Part shown: positions 16,666-25,113 of the stretch, piece after piece
How positions within the stretch are numbered: position 1 is the stretch's first letter
Layout of the letters: each line of letters opens with the position of its first letter
Assembly: GCA_965203265.1 (NCBI GenBank)
Contig: CBDBBV010000002.1
Coordinates: 434,001-498,000, forward strand
Length of the DNA: 64,000 bases
Source: JAHRAW01 sp965203265
GTDB lineage: Bacteria; Pseudomonadota; Gammaproteobacteria; Arenicellales; Poriferihabitantaceae
Reading direction: 5' to 3'
Notes under the pieces: model-generated
Databases searched by the model: none
Told to the model about the DNA's origin: nothing
The model's input: the letters and a program-made list of their open reading frames with translations, nothing else
Position numbers and translations under genes: made by a program

Positions 16666-18449
16666 GGATGCCGCCGGGCGCTCGCGCCTGCGCTCAGAGC
16701 CAGACGCCGCACCGCCAGCAGGAAGCCGAGGAAGCACAGCGCCAATCCGGCGTACAGCGCCACCAGCCAACTGCGCGCGCCGAACAGCGCGGCGCGATAC
16801 GGGGTTTGCAGCGGGCGGCCGTCGAGGCGCACGCGATTGTCCTCGCCCTGAACGATCAGGCGGCCATCCGGACCGACCGCGGCGTAGGCGAAGCCGATGA
16901 TGAAGTCGTCGAAGTCGGGGGCGATGTAGGCGAGCGCGCGCCAACGCGACTGATTCGGGCGTTGTTGCTGCGGCGGCAACAGCAGGAGGGCGTTGCGCTC
17001 CAGAGACAACGACAGGCCGCGCCACACATCCGGATGGGCGTTCAGACGCAATAGCGGGCGCGCCGTGTCGGGTAGCTGCGCCGCGTTGCCCTGGCTCTGC
17101 TCGGCGCGCCCGACTACCACACTGCGCAACAGCCGGTTGGGTTCGACTATGAGCGCGGTGCTCGCTCGCGGCGGCAACTGTTGGTGGGTAACGCCGAGAA
17201 ATTCCTCTTCGTCCACATCCAGATCGGCCCAGGCGATTTCCACCATGAGGGCGTCTATCAGTTCGCGGTCAACCCCATCGGGCACGGGCGGCGCGGCCAG
17301 ACTGCGGCGGATGATCGCCTCGAAATTCTCCAGCAGGGCGCTCGGCGAAGCGCCGGAATCCAGAGTCGCCTGCAGCTTGCCGGTGAAGTCGAGCAGTACC
17401 GCCAGCACCTGCTCACGGGAGGGTATGGCGGAGATCGAGCCGAGCGCCGCCCGAGGATCGCGCAGGGATTCCGGGCTGGACAGCCGGAAGCGCACGCCTT
17501 CGCTGGGCGGCCCGCCGCCGCCACCGCCGAGCAACCCGCGAGATTTGCCGCCGAGACCGGGGCGCGCGTTGGGGAAACTGCCGGCGCCCAATCCGCCTGC
17601 CTGCCCCTCGCGCCCGCTGCCGCTACCGCCGCCCAACTGCTCGCCGCCGATGGTTTCGCCTCTGCCGAGCACCGCGTCTCCGGGGAATGGGCCGGCGCCC
17701 GCGCCGCCGCCCGCGAGTCCGCCTCCGTCCTTTTCGGGGAAACCGCGCGGCGGCCAACTATCGCTGTCGCTTTGGCCTTCTCCCTTGCCCTTGCCGTCTC
17801 CCTTGCCTTCACCGTCGCCGTCGCCGCTGCCCGCGCCCAGCTTCGGCAGATTCGATCTGGAGTCGCCGACGGCGCTGATGTCGCAGTTTTCGGCGGCGAC
17901 CCCCGGCGGGCAGCGTCCCGCTTGGGCGAATTTCAGCGCGCCGGCACGGAAATGCCAGTGCCGCACGATGATGCCGTGGTCGCGCAGAATCGACATGGTC
18001 AGGTAGAACTGGGCAATATCGTATACATCCACGCGCAGGCGCAGTTTGCGATCTTCGTCGAAACCGGCCAGCCAAGCGTCCAGGGCGTTGCCTTCGCGCA
18101 GCAATTCCGCGCGGCTCCACACCGCGCCTGTGTAGTATTCGCGCACGAAACTGCGGTGCAGCTCGAGAATCGGCAGCAGTTGGGGGTCGTGCACCTGATC
18201 GAGCGGCGAGTTGTGGTAGTCGTGCAGGCGCGCCGGTGGGCTGGCCGCGAGGCTGTTGAGTACCAACGAGGTGCTGAAGCGGCGGCTCATCATCGTCTCC
18301 ACTTCTTCCACTTGCGCGGTGGTGCGCGTTTCGTGCTCGGCGCGGGCGGCGATGCTGAGCACGATGACGATGATCAACATGGCCAAGCCGTTGGCGAGAA
18401 TGTCCACCAGCGCGACACCGGCGAAATCGGGCAGACGACCCTTCTTCAC
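16662..18449 (-). CDS. Large Gly-rich bitopic membrane protein of the ExbB/D-FGE operon
   Basis: 595 residues from GTG 18449 (GTGA overlap with the upstream stop). The N-terminal helix (ALVDILANGLAMLIIVIVLS) looks like that of MotB/ExbD proteins. A helical region follows, then a long low-complexity Gly/Ser/Lys stretch (about 200-345, e.g. GDGDGEGKGDGKGKGEG), a folded C-terminal domain with no family I recognise, and a C-terminal membrane helix (WLVALYAGLALCFLGFLLAV). It is probably a periplasmic-facing partner of the proton channel encoded upstream. The Gly-rich linker could span the periplasm. Confidence 0.65.
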   Translation of the reverse strand: MKKGRLPDFAGVALVDILANGLAMLIIVIVLSIAARAEHETRTTAQVEEVETMMSRRFSTSLVLNSLAASPPARLHDYHNSPLDQVHDPQLLPILELHRSFVREYYTGAVWSRAELLREGNALDAWLAGFDEDRKLRLRVDVYDIAQFYLTMSILRDHGIIVRHWHFRAGALKFAQAGRCPPGVAAENCDISAVGDSRSNLPKLGAGSGDGDGEGKGDGKGKGEGQSDSDSWPPRGFPEKDGGGLAGGGAGAGPFPGDAVLGRGETIGGEQLGGGSGSGREGQAGGLGAGSFPNARPGLGGKSRGLLGGGGGGPPSEGVRFRLSSPESLRDPRAALGSISAIPSREQVLAVLLDFTGKLQATLDSGASPSALLENFEAIIRRSLAAPPVPDGVDRELIDALMVEIAWADLDVDEEEFLGVTHQQLPPRASTALIVEPNRLLRSVVVGRAEQSQGNAAQLPDTARPLLRLNAHPDVWRGLSLSLERNALLLLPPQQQRPNQSRWRALAYIAPDFDDFIIGFAYAAVGPDGRLIVQGEDNRVRLDGRPLQTPYRAALFGARSWLVALYAGLALCFLGFLLAVRRLALSAGASARRHP

Positions 18450-18985
18450 GGCGCGCCCTCGGCGTATTCGCGGATGTAGTCGGGGATGTCGTTGAGGCTC
18501 ACCGATTTGAGCAGTTCGTTGTCGGCGATCACCCAGCCGATGGTCAGCACCTGTTGCGGCCATAGTTGGCGCAGGCATTCGCGCGCCACGGCCATGGTGG
18601 GCACGCTGCCTTCGAGCATGAAGAACACCAGTTGGTCGCCGTCGTTCTCGTACACGCGGTGGGCGTAGTCGATGAAGGGACTGCCGGCGGCGCAGATTTC
18701 ATCCGGGGCGACGCTGACGCCGCTCTCGATGATGCGCAGTTCGCCCTTGAAGGTCATCACCACATAGCCGCTGCCGCCGTCGAGCCGTTCGATGCGATAC
18801 AGGCCGTCCTCGTCGCCGCGCTCCAAACGCTCGCGCTGGGCGGCGTCGGAGTAGAGGTTGACCACCACCAGAAACACCATGAGTAGGCCGAACACGCCGC
18901 CGAAGATGGCCATCATCGGCGCGTTGTTCTCCTCCTGAAGGGCGCCGCCGGAAGCGCGCCCCGACTGGATGCGCCTAGGCGCCAC
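18446..18985 (-). CDS. ExbD/MotB-like membrane protein
   Basis: 179 residues from GTG 18985, overlapping the ExbB-like gene by 11 bases. A short N-terminus is followed by one membrane helix (APMMAIFGGVFGLLMVFLVV) placed as in ExbD/TolR/MotB subunits, then a periplasmic domain (ELRIIESGVSVAPDEICAAG, FFMLEGSVPTMAVARECL, VLTIGWVIADNELL). The helix lacks an obvious Asp at the usual proton-carrying position, although the family is diverse. Partner of the upstream channel. Confidence 0.65.
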   Translation of the reverse strand: MAPRRIQSGRASGGALQEENNAPMMAIFGGVFGLLMVFLVVVNLYSDAAQRERLERGDEDGLYRIERLDGGSGYVVMTFKGELRIIESGVSVAPDEICAAGSPFIDYAHRVYENDGDQLVFFMLEGSVPTMAVARECLRQLWPQQVLTIGWVIADNELLKSVSLNDIPDYIREYAEGAP

Positions 18986-20042
18986 GCGCCGTTTCCCGCA
19001 GGCGCCGTTCGAGGGTGGCGAGGAGGCGTTCCTCGCCGCGCTGCACCAGCGCCAATACCAGCGTCAGCGCCACGCTCAACGAGAGCGCGATCAAGGTGGT
19101 GTCGAAGGCGATGCCGAGGGGGGCGATGGCGCCGTCCAGGTCGCTCGATAAACTGGCCAGCCCGGCGTCCGAGGCGATGATGCGGCGGATGCCTTCAGCC
19201 GCCAGCGAGATGCCGAGCACGGTGCCGATGAAGCCGAGCACCGGCACGGCCCAACTGAGATAGCGCGGAATCAACCAGGATTCTTCGTGGCGCCGCCACA
19301 GCACCTGCATGCCCTCGTCCAGATCGGCGGGTTTCGCGCTCAACGCCTCCAGACTCGCGGCAAAGGGCGAGGATGCGGCCGCCGCGGCCACCGCATAGGA
19401 GGCGGCGCGCCAACGCGCCAGCACGCGGCGCAGATACCAGCCGTTCCACCACTTGCCGAGCAGCAGCAACGTTCCCCAGAAGAACAGCAACACGGTGAGC
19501 GGCGGGATGACGCCGCGTTCGAGAAAGCGCCGGGTGAATGCCTGCGCCTGCGCCTCCTCACCGGCACGGGCGAGCAATTCCATGCCGAGAATCAGGCCGG
19601 AGCAGAGGATCAGCGCGGTGATCAATGACGGCAGAATGCCGGGGCCGTAGAGCAGGCGCGCCAAGCGTTCGAGGCTTTCGTCGTGCTCGCCGGAGGTTAC
19701 CGTGGAAACCCACAGATTGCCGGCGTGGAGGGCGAGGGCGGCGACGAACATGGGCATCATGCGCCCGGCCCAGGAGCGACTGGCGCCGTCGGCGATCACC
19801 TGCCAAGCCGGTACCGCGAGCACCAGCGCGACGGCGGCCAAGCCGATGGTGCCGAGCACGAGTAGGCAGGTGAACAGCGCCCGGCGGGTGCGGCGGGTGA
19901 ACCACACGGCGACCAACGCGACCAGCGCGATCACCGGCGGAATCGGCGCCAGCACAAGCGGCAATTCCAGCACCAACACGAGGTTGACGACGACCAGAGC
20001 GAACAGGATGAAATAGAGTATCAGCGACAGGCGAGCAGGCAT
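18975..20042 (-). CDS. MotA/TolQ/ExbB-like proton-channel protein
   Basis: 355 residues with several membrane segments: two at the N-terminus (LILYFILFALVVVNLVLVLE), others mid-protein (ILPSLITALILCSGLILGME, VIPPLTVLLFFWGTLLLLGK), and the family signature pair near the C-terminus (WAVPVLGFIGTVLGISLAAE and GIAFDTTLIALSLSVALTLV). Such proteins form pentameric proton channels around an ExbD/MotB dimer and use the proton-motive force to work on an envelope partner. It is first in the operon and divergent from the LIV-type binding-protein gene. Confidence 0.78.
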   Translation of the reverse strand: MPARLSLILYFILFALVVVNLVLVLELPLVLAPIPPVIALVALVAVWFTRRTRRALFTCLLVLGTIGLAAVALVLAVPAWQVIADGASRSWAGRMMPMFVAALALHAGNLWVSTVTSGEHDESLERLARLLYGPGILPSLITALILCSGLILGMELLARAGEEAQAQAFTRRFLERGVIPPLTVLLFFWGTLLLLGKWWNGWYLRRVLARWRAASYAVAAAAASSPFAASLEALSAKPADLDEGMQVLWRRHEESWLIPRYLSWAVPVLGFIGTVLGISLAAEGIRRIIASDAGLASLSSDLDGAIAPLGIAFDTTLIALSLSVALTLVLALVQRGEERLLATLERRLRETARGA

Positions 20043-20400
20043 GGGTGATTTCCGGGCTGTGGGTTATCGGGTTGTACAAAATTACAATGGCTGCAATGGC
20101 CGAGGTGCGGCCAGCGAAAAATTCCGGCGGCGCGCGGATCAGCGGATCAGTCAAGTCGGGAAATTCCGGCTCGGCATCGGGGGGAGACGAACTTCGGCGT
20201 CCGCCCCGCCCGCCTGATCCGCGCGCACACCGCCGGAGTTCGGTTACTGTAGCGAATACGCCGCATCCTCGCAACCGCCCGCGTGCGGCAATGGGCGACA
20301 ACATCGGCGGTTTGTAGGGTATAATTTCAGCCCACGCGCCGAAGCCGCTTCCGGCTCGGCATCCATCCAAGCACCATTGTTCTCCAAAGAGGTTTCCATC
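20043..20400. promoter_or_regulatory. Divergent intergenic region; promoter of the LIV-type binding protein
   Basis: A 358-base region between two divergent genes. On the plus strand a perfect TATAAT lies at 20320-20325 with a weak GCGACA about 19 bases before, giving an approximately 70-base leader. AGAGG precedes ATG 20401. For the minus-strand ExbB-like gene I see no convincing hexamer pair. No gene in the interval. Confidence 0.5.
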
Positions 20401-21660
20401 ATGTCAATCAATTCCGCATCCATTAAAAAATTCGCCCTCCCGCTGGGGCTGCTCGTACTGGCCGTGCTAGTGCTTGGCGGCTACTTCGGGTGGTACAAGT
20501 CTCAACCGGGCGATACGCCCCCCACGGCGCTGGGCGAAGATGTCAAGATCGGCGTCATCCTCGGTTTCACCGGGCCGATCGAATCCCTGACTCCCGGCAT
20601 GGCGGAAAGCGCCGAGCTGGCGATGAAAGAGGCATCCGAATCCGGCCTGCTGCTCGGCGGGAGTACGGCAGTCTCGGTACGCGCCGATTCCACCTGCGTG
20701 GACGCCGCCGCCGCCACCGCAGCGGCGGAGCGACTGGTGAACGCCGACAAGGTCGCCGCCATCATGGGCGCTGACTGCTCCGGAGTAACCACCGCCGTCG
20801 CCAACAACGTGGCCGTTCCCAACGGGGTTGTCATGGTATCGCCTTCCGCCACCTCGCCGGCGCTGTCCACCATCGAGGACAACGGTTTCTTCCACCGAAC
20901 CGCGCCCTCGGACGCGCGTCAGGGGCAAGTGCTGGCTGAAGTGCTGGCGGATCGCGGCATCAAGAATGTCGCCGTCACCTTCACCAATAACGACTACGGC
21001 AAGGGCTTGTCGGAATCCTTCGCCAACGCCTTCACCGCGGCGGGCGGCAGCATCGCCATCAGCGCCGCCCATGAAGACGGCAAGGCGGATTACGCCGCCG
21101 AGGTCGGCGCGCTGGCCGCGTCCGGAGCCGAGCATCTGGCGGTGTTCGGCTATGTGGATCAGGGCGGCAAGGGCATCATTCAGGGCGCGTTGGACGCCGA
21201 TGCGTTCCGCAACTTCATCCTCGCGGACGGCATGATCGGCAAGTCCCTGATTGAAGCCATCGGCGACGATCTGGACGGCACCATCGGCACCCTGCCCGGC
21301 GGCGCCGACGAGGCAGCCGCCAGATTCCTCGACTACGCCGAAGACAACGAGGTTGACGGCGACGGCCCGTTCCGCGGGGAATCCTACGACGCCGCGGCGC
21401 TGTTGCTGCTGGCGGCACAGGCGGCGGGTTCCGCCGATCGCGCTGCGATCCAGTCGAAGATGGAGATGGTGGCGAATGCGCCGGGCGAGGAAATTCATGT
21501 AGGCGAACTGGCCAAGGGGCTGGAAATTCTGGCCTCGGGCGGCGATGTGGATTATGTCGGCGCCACCGGCGTTGAATTCAACGAGGTTGGCGAAGTACTC
21601 GGCTCCTATCGGGAGCTCGAGGTCATCGACGGCGAATTCGAGACCGTGCAGGTTCGCTGA
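20401..21660 (+). CDS. Branched-chain amino-acid-type ABC substrate-binding protein (LivJ/K-like)
   Basis: 419 residues from ATG 20401 (AGAGG upstream; an in-frame ATG at 20377 is less likely). The N-terminal membrane segment (LPLGLLVLAVLVLGGYFGWY) acts as signal anchor. The periplasmic-binding fold of the Leu/Ile/Val family follows: IGVILGFTGPIESLTPGMAE, AIMGADCSGVTTAVANNVAV, VSPSATSPALS, FHRTAPSDARQGQVLAEVLA and NDYGKGLSESF. It probably captures an amino acid or amide and delivers it to the LivHMGF genes at 25-29 kb, which lack their own binding protein. A terminator follows directly. Confidence 0.88.
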   Translation: MSINSASIKKFALPLGLLVLAVLVLGGYFGWYKSQPGDTPPTALGEDVKIGVILGFTGPIESLTPGMAESAELAMKEASESGLLLGGSTAVSVRADSTCVDAAAATAAAERLVNADKVAAIMGADCSGVTTAVANNVAVPNGVVMVSPSATSPALSTIEDNGFFHRTAPSDARQGQVLAEVLADRGIKNVAVTFTNNDYGKGLSESFANAFTAAGGSIAISAAHEDGKADYAAEVGALAASGAEHLAVFGYVDQGGKGIIQGALDADAFRNFILADGMIGKSLIEAIGDDLDGTIGTLPGGADEAAARFLDYAEDNEVDGDGPFRGESYDAAALLLLAAQAAGSADRAAIQSKMEMVANAPGEEIHVGELAKGLEILASGGDVDYVGATGVEFNEVGEVLGSYRELEVIDGEFETVQVR

Positions 21661-21683
21661 TTCGCCACGCGGCGGCAATGAAA

Positions 21684-21718
21684 AAACTCCGGCAGTTTGC
21701 CCGCTGCCGGAGTTTTTT
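21684..21718 (+). terminator. Rho-independent terminator of the binding-protein gene
   Basis: AAACTCCGGCAG (21684-21695), an 8-base loop, CTGCCGGAGTTT (21704-21715) and a T-run to 21718. The A-run on the other side makes it usable in both directions. Confidence 0.9.
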
Positions 21719-21785
21719 ATGGGTGTATGAGCGCCAAACCGACAGCGACGATGCGGTCGGAGGCGCGCTTCGCTTGTGGCGGCGG

Positions 21786-21905
21786 TTACTTGTCGGCGTT
21801 GCGGCGCTCGCGCTCTTGGCGCTCGCGGCGTTCTTGGCGGAATACCAAACCGAGCATTATGAGCAACGGGATAGTAACCACTAATGAAACATAGAAAGCA
21901 GTCAT
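21786..21905 (-). CDS. 39-residue membrane peptide, tandem copy A (unknown)
   Basis: ATG 21905 to TAA 21786. Begins MTAFYVSLVVTIPLLIMLGL and ends with a highly charged Arg/Glu helix closing in RRNADK: one membrane helix plus a charged amphipathic tail. GGAGG lies eight bases before the ATG, and the start overlaps the preceding truncated frame (ATGA). 33 of 39 residues or so match copy B. Confidence 0.6.
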   Translation of the reverse strand: MTAFYVSLVVTIPLLIMLGLVFRQERRERQERERRNADK

Positions 21906-22027
21906 GATTTTTCCTCCAAACAACCGATTACACTTAGAACAAGCCTACTGAGCGCCCAAACCACGCCCAGATACCATTCACCACCGAACCGCACCGGTAA
22001 AACAGCAGTGGCAATGCCAACGATGCA
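21902..22027 (-). pseudogene. Truncated copy of the 60-residue two-helix membrane protein
   Basis: The minus-strand frame reads IATAVLPVRFGGEWYLGVVW and continues to CLEEKS before TGA 21902-21904, matching the last two thirds of the gene at 22197-22379. The first about 20 codons were not included in the duplication, so no start is present. Confidence 0.55.
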
Positions 22028-22080
22028 AATGATCTCACACCGACAGCATGGCCGGAGGTGCGCTCCGCTTGCGGCGGCGG

Positions 22081-22200
22081 TTACTTGTCGGCGTTGAGGC
22101 GCTCGCGTTCTTCGCGCTCGCGGCGCTCTTGGCGGAATACCACGCCGAGCAATATCAGTAACGGGATAGTAACCAATAATGAAACATAGACAGCAGTCAT
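22081..22200 (-). CDS. 39-residue membrane peptide, tandem copy B (unknown)
   Basis: ATG 22200 (ATGA overlap with the upstream gene, GGAGG eight bases before the start). MTAVYVSLLVTIPLLILLGV then RQERREREERERLNADK. Same plan as copy A. The conservation of both copies at the protein level, including reading frame and start, argues for real coding. Function unknown. Confidence 0.62.
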   Translation of the reverse strand: MTAVYVSLLVTIPLLILLGVVFRQERREREERERLNADK

Positions 22201-22379
22201 GATTTTTCCTCCAAACAACCGATCACACATAGAACAAGCCCACTGAGCGCCAAAATTACGCCCAGATACCATTCACCACCGAGCCGCGCCGGTAACACAG
22301 CAGTGGTGACGCCACCGATGCAAAAGGCGGTTCCCATGTTTCTGGCCACTGAGCGTGCTTGGTTCCCACTGAATTTCAT
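22197..22379 (-). CDS. 60-residue two-helix membrane protein (unknown)
   Basis: ATG 22379 starts MKFSGNQARSVARNMGTAFC, followed by two hydrophobic segments (IGGVTTAVLP and YLGVILALSGLVLCVIG) and CLEEKS at the end. It overlaps the 39-residue gene by 4 bases. The pair two-helix protein + single-helix/charged-tail protein recurs at 31025-31433, suggesting a small two-component membrane module. Confidence 0.58.
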   Translation of the reverse strand: MKFSGNQARSVARNMGTAFCIGGVTTAVLPARLGGEWYLGVILALSGLVLCVIGCLEEKS

Positions 22380-22441
22380 GGTTGCAGTGTACCACGCTTG
22401 CCGACAGCCACCAAGCCCTCGATATCGCCACCGACCAACCC

Positions 22442-24973
22442 TCAAAATTCCCACCGCCACCCCGCCAAATAGGACATCTGCGTCGGCGCGTCTCGATTGT
22501 GATTCGGATGGTGGCTGCCTACTGCGCCGAGCAGTATCTCGCCGAAGGTGATCGGTAGCGCCACGCGCACTCCGATGTCCAGTTGTCTGCCGGATGGCGC
22601 GAGATCGGCGGTCAGGCGGTCGCGTTGCACGAGGCCGTCCGCGGTGCGGCTCACCGGTACGGACAGGTCGGCTTGCCCGCGCTCCACGCGCAGGGGTTGG
22701 GAGAGGGACAGCCGTAGCCGGCTCCCCTCGGAAAATGTGCGCGTCGCGCCGAAATCGAAGGCGCTGGTGGTGAGCGACGATATGCGGTTCAACAGGCCGG
22801 GGGCGGTGGTTTGATCGGGGATGGCGATGCCGACCTCCGAATTGAAATTCAGGCGCCACGCGCCGACTTCACCGCGCCATCCCAATCCGGCGAAGGCGGT
22901 GTTTGCCGACAACTCGCCGAATGCGCCGTCGGCGGAACTGCCGAGCAAACTCTTCGGCTCGACAATCCAGCCGAAGCCGAGGTCTGCTTGCGTATCCGAC
23001 AACCGCCGGGAGAGTGTCGCGGCGTACACCGGCGCTGGGCGCGAGCCGTCGGCGCCGTGGTCGATCGGGGCAAAGGCGGTAACGGCAACACCGCCTACTC
23101 CATCGGAAGCGGAAGCGAGGCGGGCGGCGGATGTGTCGGCGGCGAGGGAAAGATGCCCGCCGCCGCCAAATGCCCCGATTCCGGCTCCGTCTCCGGCCTC
23201 GGCTCCGGCGGATTGGTAGCGGCTTGCCGGCCAGTCGGTGCCGCCGGAAAAATCCGCGCCCTGCCCCATGAAGCCGCGCAGTTGCGCGCCGAGGGGGGCG
23301 AAAGTTGCGAGATTGGTCAGGCCGCCGAGTCGATGCCAGAAGGGCGCGCCGAGGGAGTCGAAGGCGACGATCTCCTGCCCGCCGAGGGAGCGCGCGAGGC
23401 CGTCTCCGAAGGCGGCACCGAGGGACAGGGCAGTGTCGGACAGGGCAATGCCCGCGCCGTCCACCGAGCTGCCGCTGGCGATGGAGGTGATTCCGGATGG
23501 CTGAGTGGCGACGCCGAGGTCCATCAGGCCCTGGCCGTAGAGTTTCTGATCCGCGTATCGTCCCTCTTTATTCGCGGTTCGCAGGAGGCGGTCGAGCAGT
23601 TGCGTGTTGCTCATCTGGCCGCGAAAGATCTGCTTCATCAGGGCGAGGCCGCCGGACACCATCGGGGCGGCAAATGATGTGCCCTGATTGTCCCAAATGC
23701 CGGCTCTCCATCTTGCATCCCCCACATCTTTGTCGTCGAAAAGCATCCATGCAGTCAACAGATTTCCCGGGGCGGCGATGCACCATCTGGCGGCGATGCC
23801 ACACCGCTTGGAATAGTCGGCGATTACACCGCTCCGATCCACGGCGACGACGACAACGGAGTGGTCGCGCAGCTCGGGAATGTGCACCATGAGCCCGCCC
23901 GGGGCATTCGGCGAGCTGGCGTTATCCGACCCAGCCAATACACCAGGAACATCAAGGTCATCACGAGTGTTGGCCGCCGCCCATACCAATACGGTCTTGT
24001 CGCTCCTACCGCGTTGCTCCGCGATACGGATGAAGCGGCCGGCGGCAACGCGAATGGCATCTTCCGTATAGGGTTCGATGACGGCGAGGCTAATCGGGTC
24101 TTCGGGATCACTCAGCACCAGCTTGCCCTCCACATTGGTAAACGGAATGCTGAGACTAATGTTGAGAAAATCCACGCCGGATGCGGGTGCCAGAGCGGCC
24201 GTGAACGCCTCCGGATAAAAGTCGAACAGGCCGGGATTATCTCGCAACTGCTGATTGCTGGGCTGTGGTGAGACGACTATCTCGGTCGGCACGGCAAACA
24301 TCTTGATGTTCGCGCCCGGGGCAACTCCTTGGAATGAGAGTTCGGGGTACAGTCTCCCATCGCGACCTATGAATTCGAGGTATGTCAACTGACTTCCGGC
24401 GGCAACGCTCGCGACCTCCGTGCCGTGGACATATTTTTCGAGGTCTGTTTCCCCCTGCCTATCCCGTTCCCGCCACGACTTGCCGCCGTCATAATAGGCC
24501 ACGCTTACCGGTTTGAGCACCGGCTGATCGAGCGATTTGGGAACTCTATTCGGCGTGGCAAAATACAAATCTTCCGCCGTATTTGGATCAATCGTCCTTT
24601 CCTGACAACACCAGTCATAGAATGATGGGGTGAGTTTGATCAAGTCATTGTCGATGAAGCCGATGGTCACGCCGTTTCCGGGACGGCTTGCCTCGAACGC
24701 GCTCAGGCCGCTGCGGTAGAGATTGGCATAAGCTTGCGGCGCGCGGATTTGCCGAAGACCTTCCTGCCCGGTGCGCTCGGCGAGGGTACGCATACTGCGA
24801 TAGTGTTCCACCGCATTGCCGCCAGTAGGCACCGGAACCAACGGCTCTCGCGATGCCGACGGCCCCCCACCCCCACCCCCACCCCCACCCCCACCACCAC
24901 CACCGCCGCATCCCGCCAATAGCAGGAGCAGCGCCGGTACCATCAGCAGTTTGTGAAGTCGATTCGGGGACAA
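22442..24973 (-). CDS. Subtilase (S8) autotransporter lipoprotein, first copy
   Basis: 843 residues from TTG 24973 (gives the basic N-region RLHK; ATG 24943 would remove it). The lipobox LLLLLAGC puts the lipidated Cys at 22, and a 15-glycine linker follows. The S8 protease triad is visible: Asp108 in IGFIDND, His183 in YVHGTEVAS, and Ser433 in GTSFAAPMVSG. The region from about 550 to the end is barrel-like and finishes SYLAGWRWEF, typical of autotransporter barrels. Predicted: surface-exposed serine protease, anchored by its barrel. It sits between the LIV binding protein and livM. A paralogue is at 53845. Confidence 0.85.
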   Translation of the reverse strand: MSPNRLHKLLMVPALLLLLAGCGGGGGGGGGGGGGGGPSASREPLVPVPTGGNAVEHYRSMRTLAERTGQEGLRQIRAPQAYANLYRSGLSAFEASRPGNGVTIGFIDNDLIKLTPSFYDWCCQERTIDPNTAEDLYFATPNRVPKSLDQPVLKPVSVAYYDGGKSWRERDRQGETDLEKYVHGTEVASVAAGSQLTYLEFIGRDGRLYPELSFQGVAPGANIKMFAVPTEIVVSPQPSNQQLRDNPGLFDFYPEAFTAALAPASGVDFLNISLSIPFTNVEGKLVLSDPEDPISLAVIEPYTEDAIRVAAGRFIRIAEQRGRSDKTVLVWAAANTRDDLDVPGVLAGSDNASSPNAPGGLMVHIPELRDHSVVVVAVDRSGVIADYSKRCGIAARWCIAAPGNLLTAWMLFDDKDVGDARWRAGIWDNQGTSFAAPMVSGGLALMKQIFRGQMSNTQLLDRLLRTANKEGRYADQKLYGQGLMDLGVATQPSGITSIASGSSVDGAGIALSDTALSLGAAFGDGLARSLGGQEIVAFDSLGAPFWHRLGGLTNLATFAPLGAQLRGFMGQGADFSGGTDWPASRYQSAGAEAGDGAGIGAFGGGGHLSLAADTSAARLASASDGVGGVAVTAFAPIDHGADGSRPAPVYAATLSRRLSDTQADLGFGWIVEPKSLLGSSADGAFGELSANTAFAGLGWRGEVGAWRLNFNSEVGIAIPDQTTAPGLLNRISSLTTSAFDFGATRTFSEGSRLRLSLSQPLRVERGQADLSVPVSRTADGLVQRDRLTADLAPSGRQLDIGVRVALPITFGEILLGAVGSHHPNHNRDAPTQMSYLAGWRWEF
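24863..24910 (-). repeat. Hexanucleotide (CCCCCA)n repeat encoding the poly-Gly linker
   Basis: Five ACCCCC units followed by ACC/GCC units on the plus strand. On the coding strand they give GGGGGT pairs of glycine codons directly after the lipobox Cys. Copy-number changes stay in frame and would alter linker length only, unlike slippage inside the C runs, which would shift frame. Confidence 0.7.
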
Positions 24974-25113
24974 GGATCAGTACTGATTGCCATATACCGC
25001 GCGGGGCGGAATAATAGATTGGAATGGGCAAAAATCGGTGGCGAAGTCTAGCAAACGCCCGACCCACCTGCCACCGAATACAAGGCGCGCCGACTGCATC
25101 GCCGCCCGCCGAG

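Larger units (their letters stand above)
21738..22325. repeat. Imperfect tandem duplication (about 290 bases per unit)
   Basis: The unit at about 21738-22027 recurs at about 22042-22325 with scattered substitutions. Shared landmarks are CGGCGGTTACTTGTCGGCGT, ATTTTTCCTCCAAACAACCG and CCCAGATACCATTCACCACC. Each unit carries a 39-codon minus-strand gene and the end of an overlapping upstream gene. Confidence 0.8.

Noticed and set aside
17181..18479. 432-codon plus-strand frame opposite the Gly-rich membrane protein
   Set aside because: Shadow of the minus-strand gene, which has operon overlaps, membrane helices and a plausible start. No domain on the plus strand.
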